Notes under the pieces: generated by a model
What the model saw: the letters and a program-made list of their open reading frames with translations, nothing else
Told to the model about the DNA's origin: nothing
Databases searched by the model: none
Made by a program: the position numbers and the translations under genes
From: JACKHO01 sp041398745
GTDB taxonomy: Bacteria > Planctomycetota > Planctomycetia > Planctomycetales > Planctomycetaceae
Direction of reading: 5' to 3'
Length of the DNA stretch: 64,000 nt
Assembly (NCBI GenBank): GCA_041398745.1
Contig: JAWKUB010000004.1
Coordinates: 372,001-436,000, forward strand
Shown: positions 35,493-43,807 of the stretch, piece after piece
Layout: each line of letters starts with the position of its first letter
How positions within the stretch are numbered: position 1 is the first letter of the stretch

Positions 35493-36812
35493 CTAAACCT
35501 CGGGATAAACCCAGGGAGCGCGGTACTCACGTTTCAGTAGCGCGTTGGCTTCATCATCATTGATGGCGCGTTCCTGCTGGCCGTCCCACTCGATGCTGCG
35601 TCCCAGCTTCCAGGACATCATACCCAGCAGGCTCAAATTCGTGGCCAGGTGTGACTGCTCGACTTCTGCTACCGGCTTTTTACCGGTGTGAATTGCCTCC
35701 AGGAAATCATGCCACAGGAGTGCGATGTTATGACCATCGGGCTCTTGCAGGACGGGGTTTTCGTGGATGGGCTGCTCGGGATTGCGCTGGGGGTAGAATG
35801 TCCAGCCATCGCGCCATCCCATGTGAAACACCCCTTCAGTGCCGTAGAAGTAGCATCCGAACGGATGCCGTTCCGCACCGTTGCCGCCGAACTTGCGGTG
35901 CTCCCACGTCGCCGTGAAAGACTCGAATTCGTAAATGACGGCCTGCGAGTCGGGGGCGTCCGTCGTTTGTTCCTTGTCGTTCGAAACTGGCGCGCCGGCA
36001 ATGGGACGTCCACCTGAGGAAAAGACTCGTTTGGGATACTTTTCATCGGTCCACCACAGAAGTTGATCGAGCCAGTGCACGCCCCAGTCACCCAGTGTGC
36101 CGTTGGCGAAGTCGAGGAAGTTGCGGAAGCCACCGGGATGAATGCGGCGATTAAACGGACGCATGGGCGCCGGACCGCAATACATTTCCCAGTCGAGACC
36201 ACGGGGAACGTCGCTGTTAGGTGAAGGGGATTCTGCCCCGCCTCGTCCCTGCACAAACATACGGACCATGCCAATGTCGCCCACCTTGCCCGACTTGAGG
36301 AAGTTCATTCCCGAGACGTGGTGCGGACCAATGCGGCGATGCAATCCCACCTGGACAACGCGGTCGGCCTGTTCGGCGGCGTTTACAATCGCCCGGCTCT
36401 CCAGCACGGTGTGGCCGGTCGGCTTTTCGAGGAACACGTGTGCCCCGGCTTTGAGGGCTTCAATGGTGTTCAGGGCATGCCAGTGATCGGGCGTGGAGAC
36501 GATGACAATTTCCGGCTTCACCTGCTCCAGCATTTCGCGGTAATCACCAAACGTCTTGGGGGAGTCCGCCGTCATTTCGCTCAGTTCGTCGAGCGATGTT
36601 TCAATTTGTGTTTGGTCACAGTCGCACAGAGCCACGACTTCGGACTGACCGGTCTTAATGGCTTCGGACAGAATATTCATCCCCCACCAGCCGGAGCCAA
36701 TGAGAGCGGTGCGGAACCGTTTGGCCTTTCCGGCCCCGAGAATCGTGGGCGTGGCCAGTGCCAGTCCCGTCGCAGCGGTTGAGGCGAGAAAGCGACGTCG
36801 GTCGAGCGTCAT
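35493..36812 (-). CDS. Tat-exported Gfo/Idh/MocA-family oxidoreductase
   Basis: From ATG 36812 (GGAG ribosome site) the protein has 439 residues and a twin-arginine signal RRRFLASTAATGLALATPT. The NAD(P)-binding domain begins RTALIGSGWWGMNIL; the family signatures VSTPDHWHALNTIEAL and HVFLEKPTGHT with the catalytic Lys follow. The C-terminal part has the LGDWGVHWLDQLLWW segment typical of planctomycete members. It probably oxidises a sugar derivative in the periplasm; substrate unknown. Confidence 0.88.
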   Translation of the reverse strand: MTLDRRRFLASTAATGLALATPTILGAGKAKRFRTALIGSGWWGMNILSEAIKTGQSEVVALCDCDQTQIETSLDELSEMTADSPKTFGDYREMLEQVKPEIVIVSTPDHWHALNTIEALKAGAHVFLEKPTGHTVLESRAIVNAAEQADRVVQVGLHRRIGPHHVSGMNFLKSGKVGDIGMVRMFVQGRGGAESPSPNSDVPRGLDWEMYCGPAPMRPFNRRIHPGGFRNFLDFANGTLGDWGVHWLDQLLWWTDEKYPKRVFSSGGRPIAGAPVSNDKEQTTDAPDSQAVIYEFESFTATWEHRKFGGNGAERHPFGCYFYGTEGVFHMGWRDGWTFYPQRNPEQPIHENPVLQEPDGHNIALLWHDFLEAIHTGKKPVAEVEQSHLATNLSLLGMMSWKLGRSIEWDGQQERAINDDEANALLKREYRAPWVYPEV

Positions 36813-36965
36813 ATTGAAAACTCCACGGAGTGTTGGTCGGAATGCGATGTCCCGCAGTGTCCCGTCTTGGCAAAAACTTTTCCAGCCCGCCCCGGCACTG
36901 GACAGTCGACCCCAGAGTTTCGACACTGCCGACGAACAACTGCTTAATCTGCTGATTTGACACTC

Positions 36966-38246
36966 ATGAAACGTCGTCCCCAATACGGCAAACACGCTGC
37001 CGATTCTCCGTCTCGCCGCCCGCGTCGTGAACAACGCGACAAGTGGCCCCTTTCGCCAGAGCATTTGGCTCCGCGCACGTTCGATTTGCCAGAGGGACCG
37101 TTGCCGGAAATCGTGGTGAAAAGCCCGACCCGTTCGGTGGCGATTTTCCGAAAACGCGTGGGAGACTACGGCAACAAGGCACAGCATGGTGATGTCGTTC
37201 AAGCTGTTTTGCCTTCAGGACAGGTTCTCGGTTGCGGTTTGTTTAATCCCAGAGCTGAAGCCGTCCTCAAAATGCTGACATGGGATGACGAAATTCCCGA
37301 TGCCAGTTGGTGGCAGGCACGCCTGAAACGGGCGGTCGATATTCGGTCGGAACTGGCATTGCGAAAGCAGTCCAACGCGTGTCGGCTGATTCATGGCGAG
37401 GCCGATGGGCTACCCGGAGTGGTGGTCGATTTGTTCGACAACATTCTCTCGCTCGAAGCCTACTCGCTGGGCATGTTCCAGCGGGCCGAAGCGATCATCA
37501 AAGAACTGATGTACCACACGCGGGCAAAGCATTGGTACGTGCGTTCGGCTCCGAACACTTTGCAAACGGAAGGATACGATCACCCCGGGCATGTGTCATC
37601 GAAAGTTCCAGCGAAGTGCCGCATTGAAGAGCACGGTCTGAGTTACGAAGTGGACTTTGCGACGGGCCACAAGACGGGGTTTTTCTGCGATCAACGCGCC
37701 AATCGGCTGCGGCTGCGTGAGTTTTGTGCGGGGAAAACAGTCCTCGATGCCTGCTGCTACTCGGGAGGATTTTCCTTGAATGCCATCGCAGCGGGAGCCA
37801 GGGAAGTGACCGGCGTCGATCTCGATGAAAACGCCGTCGCCATGGCCAAACGGAATGCGAATTTGAACTCCGGCCAACCGCGTTTCATTCATGCCGATGC
37901 CTTCGCCTACATGCGTGACATGCAGCGGAACGGCAAAACGTTTGACGTGGTTGTCCTCGATCCCCCCAAACTCATCCTCAGTCGTGATGAGGCGGATATT
38001 GGGCACAGAAAGTACTACGACTTCAACCGCCTCGCGGCTTCGCTCGTGGCACCGAATGGCATCCTCGTAACGTGCAGCTGCTCGGGACTGCTCTCGACTC
38101 CCGAGTTCGTGAAAATGGTGACGGCGGCCATCCCTTTCGCCCGACAACCGCAACTTCTCGCCCTCACCGGAGCCGATGCCGACCATCCGGTGGCACTCAA
38201 TGTCTCGGAGACTGAGTACCTGAAGTGCGCGTGGGTGCGGCTGTAA
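36966..38246 (+). CDS. RlmI-like 23S rRNA m5C methyltransferase
   Basis: From ATG 36966 the protein has 426 residues: a PUA-like domain (about 40-115), the RlmI middle domain with RLIHGEADGLPGVVVDLFD and GHKTGFFCDQRANR, and a Rossmann methyltransferase with DACCYSGGFSLNA, GVDLDENAVAMAKRN and VLDPPKL; VTCSCSGLL provides the catalytic Cys region. It is the RlmI/RlmK class acting on 23S rRNA (m5C1962 in E. coli). The first 35 residues are a basic extension. Confidence 0.9.
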   Translation: MKRRPQYGKHAADSPSRRPRREQRDKWPLSPEHLAPRTFDLPEGPLPEIVVKSPTRSVAIFRKRVGDYGNKAQHGDVVQAVLPSGQVLGCGLFNPRAEAVLKMLTWDDEIPDASWWQARLKRAVDIRSELALRKQSNACRLIHGEADGLPGVVVDLFDNILSLEAYSLGMFQRAEAIIKELMYHTRAKHWYVRSAPNTLQTEGYDHPGHVSSKVPAKCRIEEHGLSYEVDFATGHKTGFFCDQRANRLRLREFCAGKTVLDACCYSGGFSLNAIAAGAREVTGVDLDENAVAMAKRNANLNSGQPRFIHADAFAYMRDMQRNGKTFDVVVLDPPKLILSRDEADIGHRKYYDFNRLAASLVAPNGILVTCSCSGLLSTPEFVKMVTAAIPFARQPQLLALTGADADHPVALNVSETEYLKCAWVRL

Positions 38247-38255
38247 TTCAGTTTC

Positions 38256-38399
38256 TTCACCCTCCCCACGGCGAAGAGTTTAGACCGGGGAGGGGCAATC
38301 GGGAAAACGGTTTGAGTCCAACTTGATTGCGATATTCCACGTCCCATGCGCGCTCGTCTCCTCCCCTCGCTGCGCTCGACCCTCCCCAGGGAGGGTGAA
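38256..38399. repeat. MITE/REP-like element with TTCACCCTCCC ends, copy 2
   Basis: TTCACCCTCCCC (38256-38267) and GGGAGGGTGAA (38389-38399) are matching inverted ends of a 144-bp element. Its right part contains CCTCGCTGCGCTCGACCCTC, one base different from the copy at 33747-33918. It lies 10 bp after the methyltransferase stop and may also act as its terminator. Confidence 0.7.
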
Positions 38400-38644
38400 A
38401 TCATAGCTACGGCGACATGCCCGTGGTCCGATCATGGTTCGGATGCCAGCCCTTACAACCGGAACTTTCGGCGTTGCAATTGGTCACCACGGACGAACAA
38501 GCCACGAAATCTTGCCGGTCAAATGGCGTTTCGCCGCCAACGCACAAAGACAGATTGACCTGTCGCCGCAAACCGGGCTATTTAACCGCCAGTGACGTTT
38601 TCACGTTCCCCGTTTTGCCCGATTTGCCAAGGCGATTTTTTTTC

Positions 38645-39400
38645 GTGTCGGACAGGTTTTCTTTTCGAGCTGTACTGCTTCTGCTTTGTCTCAACGGAGC
38701 GGCGGCATCGGGCTGCGCCGATGGGGGCGAAGGAACGGGAACTGTGCGACGGGCCACGAGCGAGGAGTCGGCTTCGACGGGATCACGTCCTGCGATCGAA
38801 CTTGTGGTTCACACCACGAAAGAACCAATCCGGCCCTGGAAGTTTGTGGTGCTGCATCACACGGCCACGGAGTCGGGAAGTGTGGAATCGATTGATGCTG
38901 CCCACAAGCAGCGGCTCGATTCCAGCGGTCGCCCGTGGAAAGGAATTGGGTATCATTTCCTCATCGGAAACGGCAACGGTATGCCGGACGGCTCCGTCGC
39001 CTCGACCTTTCGTTGGAACGAGCAACTTGCCGGTGCCCATGCGGGCGCGGCTGACTACAACGAGTGGGGTGTGGGGATTTGCCTGGTTGGCAATTTCGAA
39101 GAACATCGCCCCACACCGAAGCAAATCGCCGCACTGGAGCGGTTGCTCACTGAACTGCGTGACGAATTTGGACTTGGTAAAGACCAAATTCTTCGTCATG
39201 GAGACTTGAAAGCCACCGCTTGTCCGGGCAGACTGTTCGAAGTCGAACGGGTCACAAATAGAATTATGGATGGTAAGGACGTCAGGACGGCTGTGCGGGA
39301 ACGACCAAGGGACGTGGTCGAAACAGGATATACGCTGAAATTCATGGAGGGTGCTGCCGATGAGAGTTCCAAACGAACGTCTCCTGCACGGATTTTCTGA
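38645..39400 (+). CDS. Lipoprotein N-acetylmuramoyl-L-alanine amidase (PGRP fold)
   Basis: From GTG 38645 the 251-residue protein has a signal peptide FSFRAVLLLLCLNGAAASGC with a plausible lipobox. The amidase_2/PGRP domain shows zinc ligands in VVLHHTATESGS and RHGDLKATACPGRLF, plus YHFLIGNGNGMPDG. It should cleave the peptide stem from peptidoglycan in the periplasm. An in-frame start far upstream (38417) would add an unlikely leader. Its end overlaps the next gene by 41 bp. Confidence 0.82.
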   Translation: MSDRFSFRAVLLLLCLNGAAASGCADGGEGTGTVRRATSEESASTGSRPAIELVVHTTKEPIRPWKFVVLHHTATESGSVESIDAAHKQRLDSSGRPWKGIGYHFLIGNGNGMPDGSVASTFRWNEQLAGAHAGAADYNEWGVGICLVGNFEEHRPTPKQIAALERLLTELRDEFGLGKDQILRHGDLKATACPGRLFEVERVTNRIMDGKDVRTAVRERPRDVVETGYTLKFMEGAADESSKRTSPARIF

Positions 39401-40064
39401 AGCTGCTGCTGATAACGAATTGGGACTGAGTGCCGACGTGTCACGTCGTCTGGCCCAGGAGCATCCCTACGAACTCGTCCTGCCGGAAAACTATGAGCCA
39501 GGGTACGCCTACCCGCTGCTCGTCTTCCTGCACGATGACGGAGCCAACGAGCAGCACATTCATCGCTGGATGAATTTGATTAGCCGCCAGAACTTCCTCG
39601 GCCTCGGCATTCGCGCACCACTGCTCGATACCTCGATGCTCCCCGGTCGCTTCCGCTGGGCCCGTCGTCGACGCCCGCTGTATCGGCAACTCCACGCCAT
39701 ACTCAATGACGTGAACGAGCAATGGAACATTCATCCCCAGCGCATTGTCCTGATGGGCGAAGGAACCGGCGCGTTGTTGTCGCTCCGGATTTGGCTCCGG
39801 CACTTCCGCAGTTTTTCCGGACTCATCGCCATTCGACCCGAAGCCGACTGGGGCAGCAAACTGCCGCCGCTTTCGTCCCATCTGGAAGGACGCATGCTCC
39901 TCACCGGATCAGACGCCACAGCCCCTGCCTCAGCCGCAGCACTGGATGGACTGGCCGAGAACGGAGCCGAAATCTACCTCGCCCTCGCAGATTGCACGAA
40001 CCAGGAACTGGGCACGACCATTGAAGCCTGGCTCATGGCGGGAATTAGCACGACCATTTGGTGA
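39360..40064 (+). CDS. Alpha/beta-hydrolase-fold protein lacking the nucleophile serine
   Basis: The 234-residue protein resembles esterase/phospholipase-type hydrolases: YELVLPENYEPGYAYPLLVFLHDDG, QFNIHP-type spacing before VLMGEGTGALLSLRIWL. The nucleophile elbow should be GxSxG but reads GEGTG, with Gly in place of Ser. The catalytic His region is also not obvious. It is probably a non-catalytic member. ATG 39360 has GGAGG upstream; translation is likely coupled to the amidase, with which it overlaps by 41 bp. Confidence 0.7.
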   Translation: MRVPNERLLHGFSEAAADNELGLSADVSRRLAQEHPYELVLPENYEPGYAYPLLVFLHDDGANEQHIHRWMNLISRQNFLGLGIRAPLLDTSMLPGRFRWARRRRPLYRQLHAILNDVNEQWNIHPQRIVLMGEGTGALLSLRIWLRHFRSFSGLIAIRPEADWGSKLPPLSSHLEGRMLLTGSDATAPASAAALDGLAENGAEIYLALADCTNQELGTTIEAWLMAGISTTIW

Positions 40065-40077
40065 TGTCGAATGAGTT

Positions 40078-40111
40078 CCGGTGGCCCAGACATTCCTGTC
40101 TGGGTTTTGTT
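40078..40111 (+). terminator. Intrinsic terminator built from a hairpin repeat
   Basis: CCCAGACA (40085-40092) pairs with TGTCTGGG (40097-40104) and is followed by TTTTGTT on the + strand, 20 bp after the hydrolase-fold gene. It is the inverted second copy of the element at 29678-29704, with CCGGTGG in front. Confidence 0.8.
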
Positions 40112-40119
40112 GTGCAATC

Positions 40120-40827
40120 TCAGCACTTCGCCGTCTTGCGTTTCTTGCCAATCGAGCCCCGCTTCTGGACTTTGGTGATGTAGTCAACCGCTGAGGGAAC
40201 TTCGCAGGCGGTGTTGCCCATGTCGACGGATACGGTCCCGACTGATTTCGCGGTTTGGATGGCCTCGTCCATCAGTTCGGCGACGTAGCAGCCCACGGCA
40301 ATGACGTAGCTGTTCATGCCATAACGTACTAAGTTCGGAGCCTTGTGAATCGACTTCCCGACCTGTTGCAACAACCGCTTGAGGGCTTTGACGTCGAGGT
40401 GCGCATCATCGGTAATGGCAACCAGACTGCAAAGCGTTGTCCACCCGGCCTGGGCTGTCATTTCTTTGGGGGACTCAATCCACTTCAGCGCGAGCTCCCA
40501 GCCGTGAGCACTCTCTGCAGCGACCCATGAGACGACCGACGAACTAATGGCCGCGCAGTTCGACGTTTTCAGCCAGCGCTGCAAATCGCGTTTGGTCATG
40601 CGGGAGTCATCAGTCATGAGCCCGGCAAGATACTGCGCGTCATAAATCCCGGTGTCGAACAACTCGAGTGCGAGTTCATATTCCCCCTTCAACTGCTTCT
40701 GCAACTTCTTGAGGTCCGCAATCTTCACCCCCAACACCGGCTCCTTGGCCCCGTGGTTCATGAGAATCCGCTTGTAGGATTCACCGCCCAACGACTCAAG
40801 TTGACTGATGATTTCCGGGCCTATCAT
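40120..40827 (-). CDS. DNA alkylation repair (AlkD-like) protein
   Basis: The 235-residue protein is built of HEAT-like helices, as in AlkC/AlkD glycosylases: GVKIADLKKLQKQLKGEYEL, QYLAGLMTDDSRMTKRDLQRW and RYGMNSYVIAVGCYV. It belongs to the AlkD-like family (similar to the YwqK/DUF-type members acting on DNA without base flipping). The C-terminus is basic (KRGSIGKKRKTAKC). Whether it has glycosylase activity cannot be told. Confidence 0.78.
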   Translation of the reverse strand: MIGPEIISQLESLGGESYKRILMNHGAKEPVLGVKIADLKKLQKQLKGEYELALELFDTGIYDAQYLAGLMTDDSRMTKRDLQRWLKTSNCAAISSSVVSWVAAESAHGWELALKWIESPKEMTAQAGWTTLCSLVAITDDAHLDVKALKRLLQQVGKSIHKAPNLVRYGMNSYVIAVGCYVAELMDEAIQTAKSVGTVSVDMGNTACEVPSAVDYITKVQKRGSIGKKRKTAKC

Positions 40828-40916
40828 GTGTGTGGCCTCTGCGTTGTAGGAACGGACCCAGCACTCAATGATTTGCCTTCAATGCTGGGCTGCTCGCTCC
40901 AATTATCCCGACTGGT

Positions 40917-41630
40917 TTACTTTTTTGCCAGCAGCGTCACTTTCCATTCGTCAGTATTCAGCCGATGCCAGTATTTGAAACGGCGTTGTCGAATCGTCAA
41001 CACGATTTCCACGGCGTGGTCCGTTGCAGACGTTGACTCCCATTGTGGTGGAAAGCCGCGCACCTCTTTGAAGAGTTCTTCGCCAAGGTCACGGTGAACT
41101 ATGTGCATGAGCGCACATCTGCCGTCGTAGTTCCCATGAAATGTCTTCGTGCCGTCGGCGTTCAAACTGTAGCCACCATTGATGGGCGTGACCTTGAACT
41201 GGCCTGGCGGCTGCGTCTCCTCCGATTCCAGCTTCTGCGCGTTAATGTCTTCAACGTAGAGGACAGCATCCTGGAAATCGATTCGCTCGTCAGCTTCGTA
41301 AAACAGTCCTCTGCTGTCATCGGTGTAATTGACGATGAACGAGAGGATGAAGTCATGCTCCTCACCCGCAATGCAGCCAAAGTTTCTTAACGGCGGATGT
41401 CCTTGTCCGGCTCGGTAAGTCCAAAGCTGCGTCTTGCCATTTGCATTCAACAGCGATGCTGAATACGCATTCCGCCCGTCGTCAGCGCGAACCTCAACTA
41501 TAACGGTCTGATCATCTGCGAAATTGAAGTGGTTCGTTTCAAGGGGATCTGACGCGTGCACTGAATACGTCACAATCCAAACCAGCCAGGAAGCGACGAA
41601 TAATCGGAGGCTAGGCTGAGTGTTGGCCAT
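40917..41630 (-). CDS. Hypothetical secreted protein
   Basis: From ATG 41630 the 237-residue protein has a signal peptide (LRLFVASWLVWIVTYSVHAS) and no further membrane segments. The mature part looks beta-rich, with FADDQTVIVEVRADDGRNAY and FILSFIVNYTDDS. No motif is recognised. Expected in the periplasm or outside. Confidence 0.6.
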   Translation of the reverse strand: MANTQPSLRLFVASWLVWIVTYSVHASDPLETNHFNFADDQTVIVEVRADDGRNAYSASLLNANGKTQLWTYRAGQGHPPLRNFGCIAGEEHDFILSFIVNYTDDSRGLFYEADERIDFQDAVLYVEDINAQKLESEETQPPGQFKVTPINGGYSLNADGTKTFHGNYDGRCALMHIVHRDLGEELFKEVRGFPPQWESTSATDHAVEIVLTIRQRRFKYWHRLNTDEWKVTLLAKK

Positions 41631-41718
41631 CAAGAATTTCTCAACGCGGTCCGCGATGTAACTGTATGGCCCAGTTCTTCGTCATGGAAGACGAAGTGCT
41701 GGCAGTGACGAGTTCCCG

Positions 41719-42528
41719 CTACGCTGAGAAATACTCCACAGCGTTCTGGAACATTTTCAACCCAGCACCGTCGCCGCGAAGGTTGCGGCGGGTCCATTGG
41801 GGGTGTTGGGTGGCGTGGATGAAGCGCTCGGGGTGCGGCATGAGGCCGAGGACGCGGCCGGTGGGATCGCCCAGGCCTGCGATATTCGCGATTGATCCGT
41901 TGGGGTTCTGTGGGTAGCTGAGAATTTGGTCGAACGGTGCGTTGCCTTGTGAGTCGGCGTATTGCAGCGCGATTTGGCCACTGCTTTTGAATGCGTCGAG
42001 AGTCGCGGCATCTTTCACAATGACGCGGCCTTCCGCGTGGGCGAGCGGGATTTCGATTTGGTCAATCCCTTTCAGGAAGACGTTGTTCGACGAAGCGACT
42101 TTGAGGTTCACCCACAGGTCGGTGTACATCCCATTTTCGTTCCAGGTGAGCGTGACATCGCGCTCGGCCTGACCTGCCTGCTCGAACCCGGCAGCACCGC
42201 CGGGGAGAATTCCGGAACGGAGCAGCACCTGGAATCCGTTGCAAATTCCCAGGCAGAGCTTGTCGGCCTTGAGGAATTCGAGAATAGCGTCGGAAACCTG
42301 GCTGCGAAGCTGCGATCCAAACACCACGCCGGCCCCGACGTCGTCGCCGTAGCTGAAGCCGCCGGGAATGCACAGGATTTGGTAATCGCTGAGCAGACCG
42401 GGGTTCTCCAGCAGCCGGAACAAGTGCACGCGGTCGGAGGACGCACCGCACGCATCGAAGGCGAAGGCGGTTTCTTCGTCGCAATTGGTTCCGGGGGCAC
42501 GCAGGACGCAAACTTTCGGGGAGGCCAT
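41719..42528 (-). CDS. purQ: Phosphoribosylformylglycinamidine synthase, glutaminase subunit
   Basis: From ATG 42528 the 269-residue protein shows class I glutamine amidotransferase features: VCVLRAPGTNCDEETAFAF, IPGGFSYGDDVGAG, nucleophile Cys in LGICNGFQVL and the His/Glu pair in MPHPERFIH. It supplies ammonia to PurL for FGAM synthesis. It is slightly longer than the 220-230-residue Bacillus type. purL and purS are not adjacent. Confidence 0.93.
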   Translation of the reverse strand: MASPKVCVLRAPGTNCDEETAFAFDACGASSDRVHLFRLLENPGLLSDYQILCIPGGFSYGDDVGAGVVFGSQLRSQVSDAILEFLKADKLCLGICNGFQVLLRSGILPGGAAGFEQAGQAERDVTLTWNENGMYTDLWVNLKVASSNNVFLKGIDQIEIPLAHAEGRVIVKDAATLDAFKSSGQIALQYADSQGNAPFDQILSYPQNPNGSIANIAGLGDPTGRVLGLMPHPERFIHATQHPQWTRRNLRGDGAGLKMFQNAVEYFSA

Positions 42529-42650
42529 GAGTCTTTCTCGTGAACGGGTGAGGTTTGCGGCAGTGTAGACCAAGCGGCACAGCGGTTGTAGCGAGCGGCA
42601 GGCGGTTTCCACGCTTGGGACACCGTCTTTAGCCATGTCCAGGCAGGTAA

Positions 42651-42735
42651 AAACCACAGAGGCACGGAGGACACGGAGATTTTTTGAATAGCCCCATTTT
42701 TACTCTTCTCAGTGCTCTCCGTGTCTCCGTGGTTT
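42651..42735. repeat. Palindromic ACCACAGAGGCACGGAG / CTCCGTGGTTT element
   Basis: AAACCACAGAGGCACGGAGG on the left is an imperfect reverse complement of CTCTCCGTGTCTCCGTGGTTT-type sequence on the right. A half copy is near 4683-4710 and a related palindrome is at 29717-29785. Non-coding. Confidence 0.65.
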
Positions 42736-42883
42736 CACTTGATCATTTTCCAGCAGTGGCAAGTGCTCAGTTTTGTGTTGCTTCACATCAGGCGATTCTT
42801 TCGCGACTTGCATGGGCCGGGGGGAATGTCGAGGATATGGGGCAATGGCTGTTGAATTGTCCGCCTGGTGAAGGAGTGTTGCC

Positions 42884-43669
42884 GTGAAGTCGCATGACAT
42901 TGACTACAAAATTCTGGGGAGCGAAATGCAAATTGTCGAGGTTGAACTCGACCCACAGGAGACAGTCATCGCGGAAGCGGGAGCCATGATGTACATGGAG
43001 CCGGACATTCAATTCGAGGCTCGCATGGGTGATGGATCCAAACCGAATCAGGGCTTCTGGGACAAAGTCTGGCAGGTCGGTCAGCGCGTGTTGACCGGTG
43101 AGTCGTTGTTCATGACGCACTTCACAAACAATGGGCAAACCAAGCGAAAGGTGGCGTTCGGGGCTCCGTATCCTGGGAAAATTATGGCGCTGAACCTGGC
43201 TCAGCTTGGCGGGAAAATGATTTGCCAGAAAGACGCCTTCCTGTGCGCAGCGCATGGCACAGCGGTTGGGATTGAATTCAACAAGCGCCTTGGTGCCGGG
43301 TTCTTTGGCGGTGAAGGATTCATTCTCCAGAAGCTCGAAGGTGATGGCATGGCCTTTGTCCATGCGGGAGGAACCATTGTCCAGAGGCAACTTCGGGGGG
43401 AAACGCTGCGCGTCGACACGGGCTGCCTCGTCGCGTTCACACCAGGGATCACCTACGACATTCAACGGGCCGGTAACTTGAAGTCCATGATTTTCGGCGG
43501 CGAAGGACTGTTCCTAGCCACAGTCAGCGGGCACGGCACCGTGCTCATGCAGAGCCTCCCGTTTTCCCGCATGGCCGACCGGATGGTGCGGAGCGCCCCG
43601 TCGGCGGGTGGACGTTCGGTCGGTGAGGGATCGGTGCTCGGTGGATTGGGGAATTTGTTTGGCGACTGA
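42884..43669 (+). CDS. AIM24/TIGR00266-family protein
   Basis: The 261-residue protein shows the family layout of three beta-layered repeats: EMQIVEVELDPQETVIAEAG with MMYMEPDIQFEA, the ESLFMTHFTNNG and GFILQKLEGDGMAFVHAGGT segments, and LRVDTGCLVAFTPGITYDI near the end. There is no signal peptide. The family is widespread, of unknown function, with a trimeric beta-helix fold. The GTG start is at 42884. Confidence 0.85.
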   Translation: MKSHDIDYKILGSEMQIVEVELDPQETVIAEAGAMMYMEPDIQFEARMGDGSKPNQGFWDKVWQVGQRVLTGESLFMTHFTNNGQTKRKVAFGAPYPGKIMALNLAQLGGKMICQKDAFLCAAHGTAVGIEFNKRLGAGFFGGEGFILQKLEGDGMAFVHAGGTIVQRQLRGETLRVDTGCLVAFTPGITYDIQRAGNLKSMIFGGEGLFLATVSGHGTVLMQSLPFSRMADRMVRSAPSAGGRSVGEGSVLGGLGNLFGD

Positions 43670-43704
43670 CGAGCCAATTATCGGGGCCGCACATGTCGCG
43701 GTGG

Positions 43705-43750
43705 GTGGAGATGGTTGAGTGTGGCTTTGCCACGGTTGAGATGGTTGAAG
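43705..43750 (+). repeat. Hairpin repeat of the GGTTGAGATGGTTGAG type, copy 2
   Basis: GTGGC-TTT-GCCAC hairpin with GAGATGGTTGAG on both sides; see copy 1 at 8333-8380, whose stem differs at two compensating positions. It lies about 58 bp before the next gene start. Confidence 0.7.
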
Positions 43751-43807
43751 GCTGGTTCATACGATCTCGCAAGATGTTCTGAGTTTCATGCAAACGAAAA
43801 GGCTTCG

